Positions 15,933-23,892 of a stretch of DNA of 24,114 nucleotides are shown here, one piece after another. A model generated the notes under the pieces. The model was not told the DNA's origin. It did not search any database and worked only from the letters and a program-made list of their open reading frames with translations. This stretch comes from a virus. The position numbers were made by a program, and so were the translations under genes. The stretch is taken from positions 1 through 24,114 of the IMG/VR virus record IMGVR_UViG_3300051212_000451. The stretch is one strand, 5' to 3'. Each line of letters opens with the position of its first letter. The first letter of the stretch is position 1.

Positions 15933-16484
15933 CTAATTTGGGAACTTTAATAAAAATTCCTTATATCGGTCTCCACCTAATGAAGACCAGGATGACCAAT
16001 CGGTTCCGCCTTTGGTCATATAATACGTTATCTCTGCATTTATTACGGGATCAAACAATAGTATGTTTGACTTTAATTCAAATTTTTCTTTACGATCAAT
16101 GCCGAGTTTACCCAACATATTAATCTGAAAAATTCCGTAGGAACTGTCTCCAGTTTTCCTGTTACCATTGTAAGCCATAGGTCTTGAATTAGATTCTGAC
16201 TTAGCAATAGCCCAAGCCTGTTTAAGGGCTTTTCCTTCAAAGCCAACAGCTGATAAGAGCTCTTTTAGTTCTCCGTCTGTCAGCATCTCAGAAGGCTTGT
16301 ATACAGTATTGCTGTACTTCTCTAAGGTTTCTTTCTTTAGTTGTACTGTTGATTTAGGTGTTTCCACCTGCAAAGCTTGAGTTACTGTTGGACCAGGCTG
16401 GACAGTAAATAAAAATAATGTTATCATTCCTATATACGACCAGTTATGAGCAACATCGCTCAAACGTTGTTTGATATTCTCCAT
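15933..16484 (-). CDS. Membrane-anchored lysozyme-like transglycosylase, 183 aa
   Basis: A hydrophobic segment at residues about 15-30 (SYIGMITLFLFTVQP) is a signal or anchor. From about 68 follows a soluble-lytic-transglycosylase/lysozyme-like domain: WAIAKSESNSRP with probable catalytic Glu97, then GDSSYGIFQINML (about 112-124) and a late W-x2-W. It would cleave peptidoglycan in the cell wall. The ATG at 16484 has AGAGGAGG 8 bases upstream; longer starts fall inside the promoter. First gene of the lysin operon. A virion-associated role is also possible. Confidence 0.85.
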   Translation of the reverse strand: MENIKQRLSDVAHNWSYIGMITLFLFTVQPGPTVTQALQVETPKSTVQLKKETLEKYSNTVYKPSEMLTDGELKELLSAVGFEGKALKQAWAIAKSESNSRPMAYNGNRKTGDSSYGIFQINMLGKLGIDRKEKFELKSNILLFDPVINAEITYYMTKGGTDWSSWSSLGGDRYKEFLLKFPN

Positions 16485-16517
16485 TGGCATTTCCTCCTCT
16501 AGAGATAACGAACTACT

Positions 16518-16547
16518 ATAATAACATTGTTTGGCAGCAGGTGTCAA
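16518..16547 (-). promoter_or_regulatory. Leftward sigma-A promoter of the lysin operon
   Basis: A perfect TTGACA (16542-16547), 18 bp, TATTAT (16518-16523) on the minus strand. It is unlike the TGTCRG promoters of the left arm. It fixes the lysin start at 16484 because upstream starts would lie in the -35. Confidence 0.75.
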
Positions 16548-16568
16548 GCCAGTTGACTAAGAAAATAA

Positions 16569-17570
16569 ATGAAAATATCCTATTACACTATTAAAGCAGG
16601 ACTCAATCCAGCCGTTGGATTCGGTTACGCTGGAAAAAATATAGTTAAATCTTTAAATAATTTAGGATATGAAGTTTCATTTGCAAATCCTAAATCTGAT
16701 ATTCAATTAAATTTTACACAACCTCATCATTTTAAATTACACAGGAATCAATATCAGATTGGTTATACTCCGTGGGAATCTACAAGTATGCGTAAAGACT
16801 GGGTGGAAAAGTTTAATGTTTGTGACGAAGTTTGGGCCACATCAGATTGGGTAGCAGAAGTTTTTAAAAATAATGGTGTAACTAAACCAATATATGTTTA
16901 TCCACATGGGATAGAAGATATTTGGAAACCAAAAAGAAGAGTTTTAAAACCAGGACAGCCATTTAAGTTTTTACATGTTGGTGAGCCTTCTCCAAGAAAA
17001 GATGGGCAGCTTGTTGTAGAAACATTTATAAAGTTATTTGGAAACAACCCAGATTATCATTTAACAATTAAAGCTCATGGATTTAATACCGTTAGAATAT
17101 ATGATAAAAATAATGAATTTGTTAATCCAGATAAAGCATATAATAATATTACTATAATTACAGAAGAATATTCTGAAGAAGATTTAGTATCTTTGTTCCA
17201 TAGCCATCATGCTTTAGTATACCCGTCTTGGGGAGAAGGTTTTGGTTTCATCCCGCTTCAAGGATTAGCAACTGGAATGCCAGTTATTTCAACATACGAT
17301 TGGGCACAGTACAGTAATTATATAGGCCCATTAAAGTTAAAGTCTCAACTAACAAGTGATACTTTGCCAAAAGCAGTAGGAGATCCACATGTTGGACAAA
17401 TGTTTAGACCAGATAGACAACATTTAGAAGATTTAATGTATGATGTAGTAATAAACAGTAAAGCTTATTTTGGATACTATTATGCACAGTCTACTAAAAT
17501 ACATAAAGATTATAATTGGGATCAGTTGACTAAGAATGCTTTTGAAAGACTTTCTAAAAAGTTTTCATAA
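16569..17570 (+). CDS. GT-B fold glycosyltransferase (GT4-like), 333 aa
   Basis: N-terminal Rossmann part with GFGYAGKNIVKSLNNLGYEV (about residues 17-36), linker ATSDWVAEVF, and C-terminal half with FLHVGEPSPRKDGQ and GEGFGFIPLQG (222-232). This is the GT4 pattern for sugar-nucleotide donors. The usual second glutamate of the EX7E motif is replaced by glutamine (EX7Q), which may affect donor choice. It may modify virion proteins, DNA or host wall polymers. The ribosome-binding site is weak. It starts 85 bases from the divergent lysin start. Confidence 0.85.
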   Translation: MKISYYTIKAGLNPAVGFGYAGKNIVKSLNNLGYEVSFANPKSDIQLNFTQPHHFKLHRNQYQIGYTPWESTSMRKDWVEKFNVCDEVWATSDWVAEVFKNNGVTKPIYVYPHGIEDIWKPKRRVLKPGQPFKFLHVGEPSPRKDGQLVVETFIKLFGNNPDYHLTIKAHGFNTVRIYDKNNEFVNPDKAYNNITIITEEYSEEDLVSLFHSHHALVYPSWGEGFGFIPLQGLATGMPVISTYDWAQYSNYIGPLKLKSQLTSDTLPKAVGDPHVGQMFRPDRQHLEDLMYDVVINSKAYFGYYYAQSTKIHKDYNWDQLTKNAFERLSKKFS

Positions 17571-17663
17571 GCTCTTCTCTTTTAAATAATTCTTTGATAG
17601 AATAGAGCACTTACTTAATTTTTATTATTAACCGTAAAAGGCGGACGAAAGGTATTATTCAAA

Positions 17664-19598
17664 ATGTCAAGGATTATTGAAAATCCATATGAAAATTTTA
17701 TTGCTTTATCTCGTTATGCACGTTGGATGCCAGAAGAAAATAGACGTGAGACATGGGGAGAAACAGTAGATAGATATTTTAACTTTATTCTCAACCACCT
17801 GGACAAAAACTATTCATATGTTCCAGATGAAAAGCTTATTAAAGATTTAAAAGAGGCAGTTTATAATCGAAACGTAATGCCTTCCATGAGAGCAGTCATG
17901 ACTGCGGGTGCTGCTCTTGATAGAGACCATGTAGCAGGATATAACTGCTCATTTGTCCCAGTAGACTCACCTCGTTCTTTTGATGAAACAATGTATATCT
18001 TGATGTGTGGAACAGGTGTTGGATTCTCTGTTGAATATAAATATGTTAACAAGCTTCCTGCCGTCCCAGAGTCATTTGAAAAATCTACAACTACAATTGT
18101 AGTAGAAGACTCTAAGACTGGCTGGGCAAAATCTTATCGTGAACTTCTTGCAATGCTTTGGGCTGGTCAAATTCCATCTGTAGATGTTTCTAAACTTCGC
18201 CCAGCAGGTGCACGTTTAAAGACTATGGGCGGAAGATCTTCAGGACCACAACCACTTATTAATCTTTTTGATTTTACTATTGCTAAGTTTAAGCAAGCAG
18301 CGGGTCGTCAGTTAAAGCCTATCGAGGCACATGACATAATGTGTAAGATAGGTGAAGTTGTAGTGGTTGGCGGAGTGCGTCGTTCTGCAATGATTTCTTT
18401 GTCTAACATTAATGATATTGAAATGGCAGCAGCAAAGTCAGGAAACTGGTGGGAAAACAATTCTCAAAGAGCTTTGTCTAATAACTCAGTAGCATATTCT
18501 CGTAAACCAGAGATGGAACAGTTTATTGCTGAGTGGAAGAATCTTTATGACTCAAAGTCAGGAGAGCGTGGCATATATAATGTTGCAGCAGCACAAAAGC
18601 AGGCATCTAGATGGGGTCGTAGAGATCCAGAAATTCACTATGGAACTAATCCTTGTTCAGAAATTATCCTTCGTCCTTATCAGTTTTGCAACCTATCAGA
18701 AGTTGTAATTCGTGAAAGCGACACCACAAAAACAGTAGCTGAAAAAGTAAGACTTGCAACAATACTTGGAACCTGGCAATCTACTCTTACAGACTTTAAG
18801 TATCTTCGTAAAATTTGGAAAGATAATACAGAAGAAGAACGCCTACTGGGTGTTTCTCTTACAGGGCAGTTCGGTAATAAGTTCTTTTCTGGTAAAGAAG
18901 ATTTGAATAAACTAGAAGATGCACTAGGACGTCTAAGAGAATACGCTAGAGAAACAAATAAAGAAGAGGCAACAAAAATTGGCATTCAAGAATCTGCAGC
19001 AATAACTTGCGTAAAGCCTTCAGGAACTGTTTCTCAGCTGGTTGGAGTATCTTCTGGAATGCATGCTTGGCATTCTCAGTATTATATTCGTACAGTCCGT
19101 GGAGACAAAAAGGATCCACTGTCAACATTTTTAAAGGAAGTCGGAATTCCAGTAGAAGACGACTTCATGAAGCCAAATGATACTTATGTATTTTCATTTC
19201 CAGTAAAAGCTCCAGAAGGAGCAATTACAAGAGATCATTTAAATGCTATTGATCATTTAAATACATGGTTGGTATATCAAAGAGCTTGGTGTGAGCATAA
19301 GCCATCTATCACTGTATCTGTTAAAGAAGATGAGTGGATGGAAGTAGGCGCTTGGGTATATAAGCATTTTGATGAAGTGTCTGGAATTTCGTTCCTTCCG
19401 CATTCAGATCATTCTTATAAGCAAGCCCCGTATCAAGAGGTTACAGAAGAAGAATACTTGGAGCTTCTTGCTAAAATGCCATCAAATATTAGATGGGAAG
19501 ATTTATCTTTTTATGAAACAGAAGACGGCACTAGTGGAACTCAAACGTTAGCCTGCACTTCAGATGGAAATTGTGAGATTGTAGACATTTCCGCATAA
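17664..19598 (+). CDS. nrdJ: Adenosylcobalamin-dependent ribonucleoside-triphosphate reductase (class II), 644 aa
   Basis: Reduces ribonucleotides to deoxyribonucleotides for phage DNA synthesis using coenzyme B12. Conserved features: YNCSFVPVD (Cys95) and FCNLSE (Cys342), the redox pair; NPCSE with the thiyl-radical Cys331 and Glu333; and PSGTVS. A C-terminal pair, Cys631 and Cys637, would recharge the enzyme. At 644 residues it is about 100 shorter than the Lactobacillus monomeric enzyme (about 740). AAAGG lies 11 bases upstream of the ATG. No thioredoxin or class I subunit is in the window. Confidence 0.93.
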   Translation: MSRIIENPYENFIALSRYARWMPEENRRETWGETVDRYFNFILNHLDKNYSYVPDEKLIKDLKEAVYNRNVMPSMRAVMTAGAALDRDHVAGYNCSFVPVDSPRSFDETMYILMCGTGVGFSVEYKYVNKLPAVPESFEKSTTTIVVEDSKTGWAKSYRELLAMLWAGQIPSVDVSKLRPAGARLKTMGGRSSGPQPLINLFDFTIAKFKQAAGRQLKPIEAHDIMCKIGEVVVVGGVRRSAMISLSNINDIEMAAAKSGNWWENNSQRALSNNSVAYSRKPEMEQFIAEWKNLYDSKSGERGIYNVAAAQKQASRWGRRDPEIHYGTNPCSEIILRPYQFCNLSEVVIRESDTTKTVAEKVRLATILGTWQSTLTDFKYLRKIWKDNTEEERLLGVSLTGQFGNKFFSGKEDLNKLEDALGRLREYARETNKEEATKIGIQESAAITCVKPSGTVSQLVGVSSGMHAWHSQYYIRTVRGDKKDPLSTFLKEVGIPVEDDFMKPNDTYVFSFPVKAPEGAITRDHLNAIDHLNTWLVYQRAWCEHKPSITVSVKEDEWMEVGAWVYKHFDEVSGISFLPHSDHSYKQAPYQEVTEEEYLELLAKMPSNIRWEDLSFYETEDGTSGTQTLACTSDGNCEIVDISA

Positions 19599-19610
19599 TA
19601 GGTATATAAT
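19582..19610 (+). promoter_or_regulatory. Rightward promoter before the EF-hand membrane gene
   Basis: TAGACA (19582-19587), 17 bp, TATAAT (19605-19610). It overlaps the end of nrdJ. The transcript leader would carry hairpins GGGT-AAG-ACCC and CTGGGC-ACAAT-GCCCAG (19637-19653). Confidence 0.72.
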
Positions 19611-19636
19611 AGATATTGGGGTAAGACCCAAAATTC

Positions 19637-19653
19637 CTGGGCACAATGCCCAG
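19637..19653 (+). other. Leader hairpin before 19672
   Basis: CTGGGC (19637-19642) and GCCCAG (19648-19653) form a perfect 6-bp stem with a 5-base loop, without a T-run, eleven bases before the GGAGG ribosome-binding region. It may protect or regulate the message. Confidence 0.5.
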
Positions 19654-19671
19654 AAATAAGGAGGATCTAAA

Positions 19672-19908
19672 TTGGCAACAATTAAACAAGATCTTAACAA
19701 TGATGGAAAGGTAACAATGCAAGAGAAGATTCTAGCAGCGTTGGCAAGCTATGGACGTCACTTTTTAGGTGCCGCTATTGCTCTTTACATGACTGGAAAT
19801 ACTGACCCAGGAGACTTACTTAAGGGCGGAATTGCAGCAGTACTGCCAGTAATTCTAAAAGCACTTAATACAAACGAGCCTGCTTTCGGTTTTACAAAGA
19901 AGTCATAA
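19672..19908 (+). CDS. Small membrane protein with N-terminal EF-hand loop (holin-like), 78 aa
   Basis: A TTG start with GGAGG seven bases upstream. Residues 7-18 (DLNNDGKVTMQE) form a canonical 12-residue EF-hand loop with D, N, D, G and final E in place. Two hydrophobic helices follow, about residues 20-41 (ILAALASYGRHFLGAAIALYMTG) and 49-66. The size and layout suit a phage holin, and the gene sits between the reductase and the tail-fibre genes. Calcium binding is inferred from the motif only. Confidence 0.75.
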   Translation: MATIKQDLNNDGKVTMQEKILAALASYGRHFLGAAIALYMTGNTDPGDLLKGGIAAVLPVILKALNTNEPAFGFTKKS

Positions 19909-19929
19909 TTTAATAAAGTAGTTAGGACG

Positions 19930-19960
19930 ACTCCTGTGCTAAAATAAGCATAGGAGTTTT
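19930..19960 (+). terminator. Terminator after the EF-hand membrane gene
   Basis: ACTCCTGTGCT (19930-19940) pairs with AGCATAGGAGT (19947-19957) through one G-U pair, with a 6-base loop and TTTT after it. It lies between the stop at 19908 and the next start at 19978. Confidence 0.72.
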
Positions 19961-19977
19961 CCTATTTTAGGAGATTT

Positions 19978-20325
19978 ATGGCAGCCCAAAAGAATTTTGA
20001 AGTAGATCAAAATACTACATTTTCATTTATTGTAGAGTATAAAGACAATAATGACTTACCAATAGCCTTAACTGGTGCATCAGCAAAAATGCAGGTTAGG
20101 GATACAAAGGGTGGGTCTAAATTAGCATTTACACTATCTTCACCAACTTCAGGCATATCTATAAACGAAAGCGCTGGAAGTTTAACAATAAAAATGAGTC
20201 CAGCTCAAACAAATTCTCTTTTTTATCCTAAGTCTTCTTATGATATTATGATTACAGACTCTAATGGAAACAAGACTAAGCTTCTTGAGGGATATCTTAC
20301 GCTAAGTAGGTCGGTGACAATATGA
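19978..20325 (+). CDS. BppU-like baseplate/fibre protein, 115 aa
   Basis: An immunoglobulin-like beta protein: NTTFSFIVEYKDNNDLPIALTGASAKMQVRD, then a turn-rich strand series and a closing GYLTLSRSVTI. This matches small 'phage baseplate upper protein' and tail-associated proteins. AGGAG precedes the ATG; the TGA stop overlaps the next ATG by four bases (ATGA). Probably a tail-tip or fibre-base component. Confidence 0.75.
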   Translation: MAAQKNFEVDQNTTFSFIVEYKDNNDLPIALTGASAKMQVRDTKGGSKLAFTLSSPTSGISINESAGSLTIKMSPAQTNSLFYPKSSYDIMITDSNGNKTKLLEGYLTLSRSVTI

Positions 20326-20762
20326 CAGAAAAAATCATAGTAACTGAAGTTAAAAATGATGTAGTTATATCCGCCCCTGGACCACAAGGCCCAAGAGGAA
20401 GAACCATCCTTAATGGAACTGGAGCACCTTCGAACTCCATAGGCCTTGAAGGTGATTTTTATTACGATAAGAACACGACAAGGTTTTACGGTCCAAAGCT
20501 TAACGATCTTACCTGGGACGGAGCGAATAATTACCTTTTAAGTACTGGAACACTAACATACCCATGGAACATAAACCAGATCACTGGGCCAGTAAACGGT
20601 GTTTATTCTTTACAAATAACCCATAACCTAGGGTATAATCCAAATGTTACTGTAAAAAATAGCGCAGGAGACATATTAGAAACGGGAATAGACTATAATA
20701 GTATTAACCAAATTACACTGACTATGGCACAACCATTTTCAGGGACAGCGTACCTGTCCTAA
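20322..20762 (+). CDS. Tail-fibre protein with collagen-like stretch, 146 aa
   Basis: A short GPQGPRG collagen-like triplet run (about residues 18-26) precedes a module with GDFYYDKNTTRFYGP. It ends in a beta domain (LQITHNLGYNPNVTVKN ... NQITLTMAQPFSGTAYLS) that recurs at the C-terminus of the 463-aa fibre. Part of a rightward array of virion genes with ATGA or short-gap spacing. Confidence 0.8.
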   Translation: MTEKIIVTEVKNDVVISAPGPQGPRGRTILNGTGAPSNSIGLEGDFYYDKNTTRFYGPKLNDLTWDGANNYLLSTGTLTYPWNINQITGPVNGVYSLQITHNLGYNPNVTVKNSAGDILETGIDYNSINQITLTMAQPFSGTAYLS

Positions 20763-20774
20763 AGGAGAGTAAAT

Positions 20775-22166
20775 ATGGCAAGATTATTTGTAACTAACAT
20801 TGACCTCAATAAAAATGAGTTGCTCAATGCACGAATTCAGAATTTAAGTTCAGCACCATCAAATCCAGTAGTAGGTCAGATTTACTATGACACATCTACA
20901 AATACAATGTACTACTACAATGGGCTTACCTCTCCTAACGGCCCATGGATGCCAATGTCTGGCTCCACAGAAGTTATTCAAGATGTAATTGGTTCAGCAA
21001 TTGTAGGTGGAGTTGGTTTAACAGCAACTTATAGCGATACAGCTGGAACAACAACACTTGATTTAGATAATACAACAGTTTCAGCTGGAGATTACGGATC
21101 TACAACAAAGATTCCTACTTTTACAGTAGATGCTCAAGGTAGATTAACCGCAGCAAGCGAAGTAGATGTTGCAACAGAACTTACAATTCTTGATGATGCA
21201 GATTCACCAATAGGAATTAATCTTCTTACCGACGACTTATCAATTAAGGGTGGAGAAGGTATTGATGTATCAGCTTCAGGTACTACAGTAACAATTTCTG
21301 CCGAAGATGCAACCTCTACAAATAAAGGTGTTGCTTCATTTGATTCAACAGATTTTACAGTAACACAAGGTGCAGTAACATTAAACGCTGAGCGTGTTCA
21401 GGATATTGTTGCTTCACAAGTTGTTGCTGGAGAAGGTATCGATGTAACATACGATGACGCTGCAGGAACATTAACAGTAGATGCAGAAATTGCAACAACT
21501 ACAAATCGTGGTGTTGCATCCTTTAACACAAATGATTTTACAGTAACTGATGGCGCAGTTGATATCAAGAATGTAAATCTTGGTTCACAAACAACTGGCG
21601 ATTATGTAGCAAACATTGTAGGAACAGATAATGAAATAACTGTAAGTCCTACATCAGGTGAAGGCACAACAGTAACAATTGGTTTGCCAGAAAACGTAAC
21701 AATCGCTGGAAACTTAGATGTTAGTGGAAACCTAAACGTAACAGGCACTATTAATGCTGTAAATACAACAGAAATTAATATTGTTGATAACAAGATCAAT
21801 CTTAATAGCAACGCAACAGGAACACCAGTAGCAGATGCTGGAATTAAAGTTGAGCGTGGAGATGCTTCAGATGCTGAAATTCTATGGAATGAAGCTTCAG
21901 ACGTATGGCAGATTGGTACAGTTGGCGGATCATACCATGCAATAACAAGAAAATATGCAGAAAATATATCTAATACAACAAATGAAACATCTTTTGTTAT
22001 TACTCATAATCTAAATACAGACGATGTAACTGTTAATGTCTATGAAACAGGCGGATCAAAGGCACTTGTTGAAACAGACGTAGAGCGCACATCCTTGAAT
22101 ACAATTACTTTAAGATTTGCTACAGCGCCAGCAAGTGGAGCGTATAGAGTAGTTATCACAGGATAA
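20775..22166 (+). CDS. Tail-fibre protein with internal repeats, 463 aa
   Basis: The N-terminal module (MARLFVTNIDLNKNELLNAR ... GQIYYDTSTNTMYYYNG) recurs in shorter form in the next gene. A long repetitive beta shaft follows, with two copies of EGIDV ... GVASF-x-DFTV (about residues 161-200 and 219-260). Next comes GNLDVSGNLNVTGTI, a pattern common in cyanophage and T4-like fibres, and a C-terminal ITHNL ... ITLRFA domain. Trimeric shaft structure is expected. AAGGAG precedes the ATG. Confidence 0.85.
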   Translation: MARLFVTNIDLNKNELLNARIQNLSSAPSNPVVGQIYYDTSTNTMYYYNGLTSPNGPWMPMSGSTEVIQDVIGSAIVGGVGLTATYSDTAGTTTLDLDNTTVSAGDYGSTTKIPTFTVDAQGRLTAASEVDVATELTILDDADSPIGINLLTDDLSIKGGEGIDVSASGTTVTISAEDATSTNKGVASFDSTDFTVTQGAVTLNAERVQDIVASQVVAGEGIDVTYDDAAGTLTVDAEIATTTNRGVASFNTNDFTVTDGAVDIKNVNLGSQTTGDYVANIVGTDNEITVSPTSGEGTTVTIGLPENVTIAGNLDVSGNLNVTGTINAVNTTEINIVDNKINLNSNATGTPVADAGIKVERGDASDAEILWNEASDVWQIGTVGGSYHAITRKYAENISNTTNETSFVITHNLNTDDVTVNVYETGGSKALVETDVERTSLNTITLRFATAPASGAYRVVITG

Positions 22167-22168
22167 TC

Positions 22169-22468
22169 ATGGCAAGACAATTCTTAGCAACACTGTCTCT
22201 GCCTTCATTATCAGAAAACCCGTCTACGGGCCACGCTGGGTCTTTATATTATAATACAACAATGAATGCATTGATGATGCATACTGGCTCAGACTGGATG
22301 CCAGTGAATGCTTCTCAATATGTTCTTGAAAATCACATACATACATATGATGGAGATGTACATACAGTATACGCTGGATCATATAATCCAAACTTATCTA
22401 TATTTGATGGCGGTACTTCTGGACAGCAATACAATTCTCAAACAGGAATTGACGGGGGAGTTGGATAA
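22169..22468 (+). CDS. Small virion/fibre-linked protein, 99 aa
   Basis: The first 50 residues (LATLSLPSLSENPSTGHAGSLYYNTTMNALMMHTGSDWMPV) repeat the N-terminal module of the 463-aa fibre. The C-terminal half is glycine- and tyrosine-rich, with HIHTYDGDVHTV, and may bind metal. It starts 3 bases after the previous stop and overlaps the next start by one base. Probably an adaptor or short fibre. Confidence 0.7.
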   Translation: MARQFLATLSLPSLSENPSTGHAGSLYYNTTMNALMMHTGSDWMPVNASQYVLENHIHTYDGDVHTVYAGSYNPNLSIFDGGTSGQQYNSQTGIDGGVG

Positions 22469-23892
22469 TGGCAATTAGAATACAGATAAGAAGAGACACG
22501 GCCTCAAACTGGACAACAAATAATCCAATTTTGCAATCAGGCGAAATGGGTTATGATATAACTAATAAAAAATTTAAAGTGGGTATTGCAAACGACAATA
22601 CTTCAAGGTGGCAAGTTTTGCCATATATTAATACAACACCAGCAGAGTTGCTTGAATTGGTGCAAGATTATATTAACGACACACTAGTTGAAGGCACAGG
22701 AATTAATTTTACATATAATGACACTGCGGGAACACACACAATTGATGTAGATACATCAGTTATTGCAGAAAAAACTTATGTTGATACAGCAGTCTCAGGG
22801 CTCAGCAATACATCTGCAGAAACCTATATACCGATAAGTCTTTTAGGCAACGTTGAGGGTGTAGCAGAACTTGATGCAAGCGGATATGTTCCAGATACAC
22901 AAATTAGTCCATCAATTACAAGAGATTCAGAGCTTACATCAGCAATTAGCCAAGAAGTTACAGATAGAAATACAGCAATTTCAACTGCAATATCAAACCT
23001 TTTAGATTCAGCTCCAGAAGCACTAAATACATTAAATGAGTTGGCGGCAGCAATTAACGATGATGCTTCTTATGCATCAACAATAACAACTGCTCTAGGA
23101 ACAAAACTAGATACATCTACAGCTACTGCAACATATGTTCCAAAAACAGAAGCTGCAATAGATTACTATATAACAAATGCTGGAACGGGATCATACACAG
23201 TAAATGGTATATCAAATGGAACTTTGCATTTTGAAAAAGGTAAAAGATATAGAATAGTAGTTAATGCATCAGGACACCCATTTTGGATTCAAACTGTTTC
23301 TGGAGCCTATAGCTCTGGAAATGTTTATTCAACAGGAATAACAAATAATGGAACAGATAATGGTTCTATTTTAGTAGAGCTAAGTCAGTCTGCACCAGAA
23401 CCAAGTTTATTTTATGCATGTCAGTATCACCCATCAATGGCAGGAACAATATTTGTAGGAAACAGACCTGCTACAGCAAAAGCAATAGCAGATTTGTCAA
23501 ACGTAGACAATACATCTGATATAAACAAACCAATATCAACAGCAACACAAGCAGCATTAGATTTAAAGTCTGATGAAAAGCTACAATATATAAGTGAGTC
23601 TGGAACAGCAAGAACCATATCATCCTCAGACCTGTATAAAATAATTCATACATCATCTGGGTCTAATATAACAGTAACAATCCCTAATGATGTTGGAGAC
23701 GTTTTATTTCCTATAGGCTCTTATTTTGAAATTAGACAAATGGGAGCTGGACAAGTAACAGTTTCTGTAACAAGTCCAGCAACAGCAGTTGCTTCAGATA
23801 ACGGATTTAAAACTAGAGTTCAATATTCTTCAATTATAGCTGAAAAACACGCTACTAACTCTTGGTACGTTACTGGAGATACAACTGCATAA
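22468..23892 (+). CDS. Tail-fibre protein with Mtd-like N-terminus and cupredoxin-like domain, 474 aa
   Basis: The N-terminus (RIQIRRDTASNWTTNNPILQSGEMGYD ... FKVGI) resembles the major-tropism-determinant N-terminal domain. The shaft contains SAPEALNTLNELAAAINDD, frequent in phage fibres. Residues about 243-332 look like a cupredoxin fold, with His270 (GHPFW) and Cys318, His321 and Met324 in CQYHPSM, the four ligand types of blue copper proteins. A further beta domain ends the protein. It overlaps the previous stop by one base. Confidence 0.82.
   Translation: MAIRIQIRRDTASNWTTNNPILQSGEMGYDITNKKFKVGIANDNTSRWQVLPYINTTPAELLELVQDYINDTLVEGTGINFTYNDTAGTHTIDVDTSVIAEKTYVDTAVSGLSNTSAETYIPISLLGNVEGVAELDASGYVPDTQISPSITRDSELTSAISQEVTDRNTAISTAISNLLDSAPEALNTLNELAAAINDDASYASTITTALGTKLDTSTATATYVPKTEAAIDYYITNAGTGSYTVNGISNGTLHFEKGKRYRIVVNASGHPFWIQTVSGAYSSGNVYSTGITNNGTDNGSILVELSQSAPEPSLFYACQYHPSMAGTIFVGNRPATAKAIADLSNVDNTSDINKPISTATQAALDLKSDEKLQYISESGTARTISSSDLYKIIHTSSGSNITVTIPNDVGDVLFPIGSYFEIRQMGAGQVTVSVTSPATAVASDNGFKTRVQYSSIIAEKHATNSWYVTGDTTA

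Noticed and set aside
17861-19722. Several frames of about 60-100 codons on both strands
   Set aside because: They are shadows of the ribonucleotide reductase gene, which has uninterrupted family signatures.
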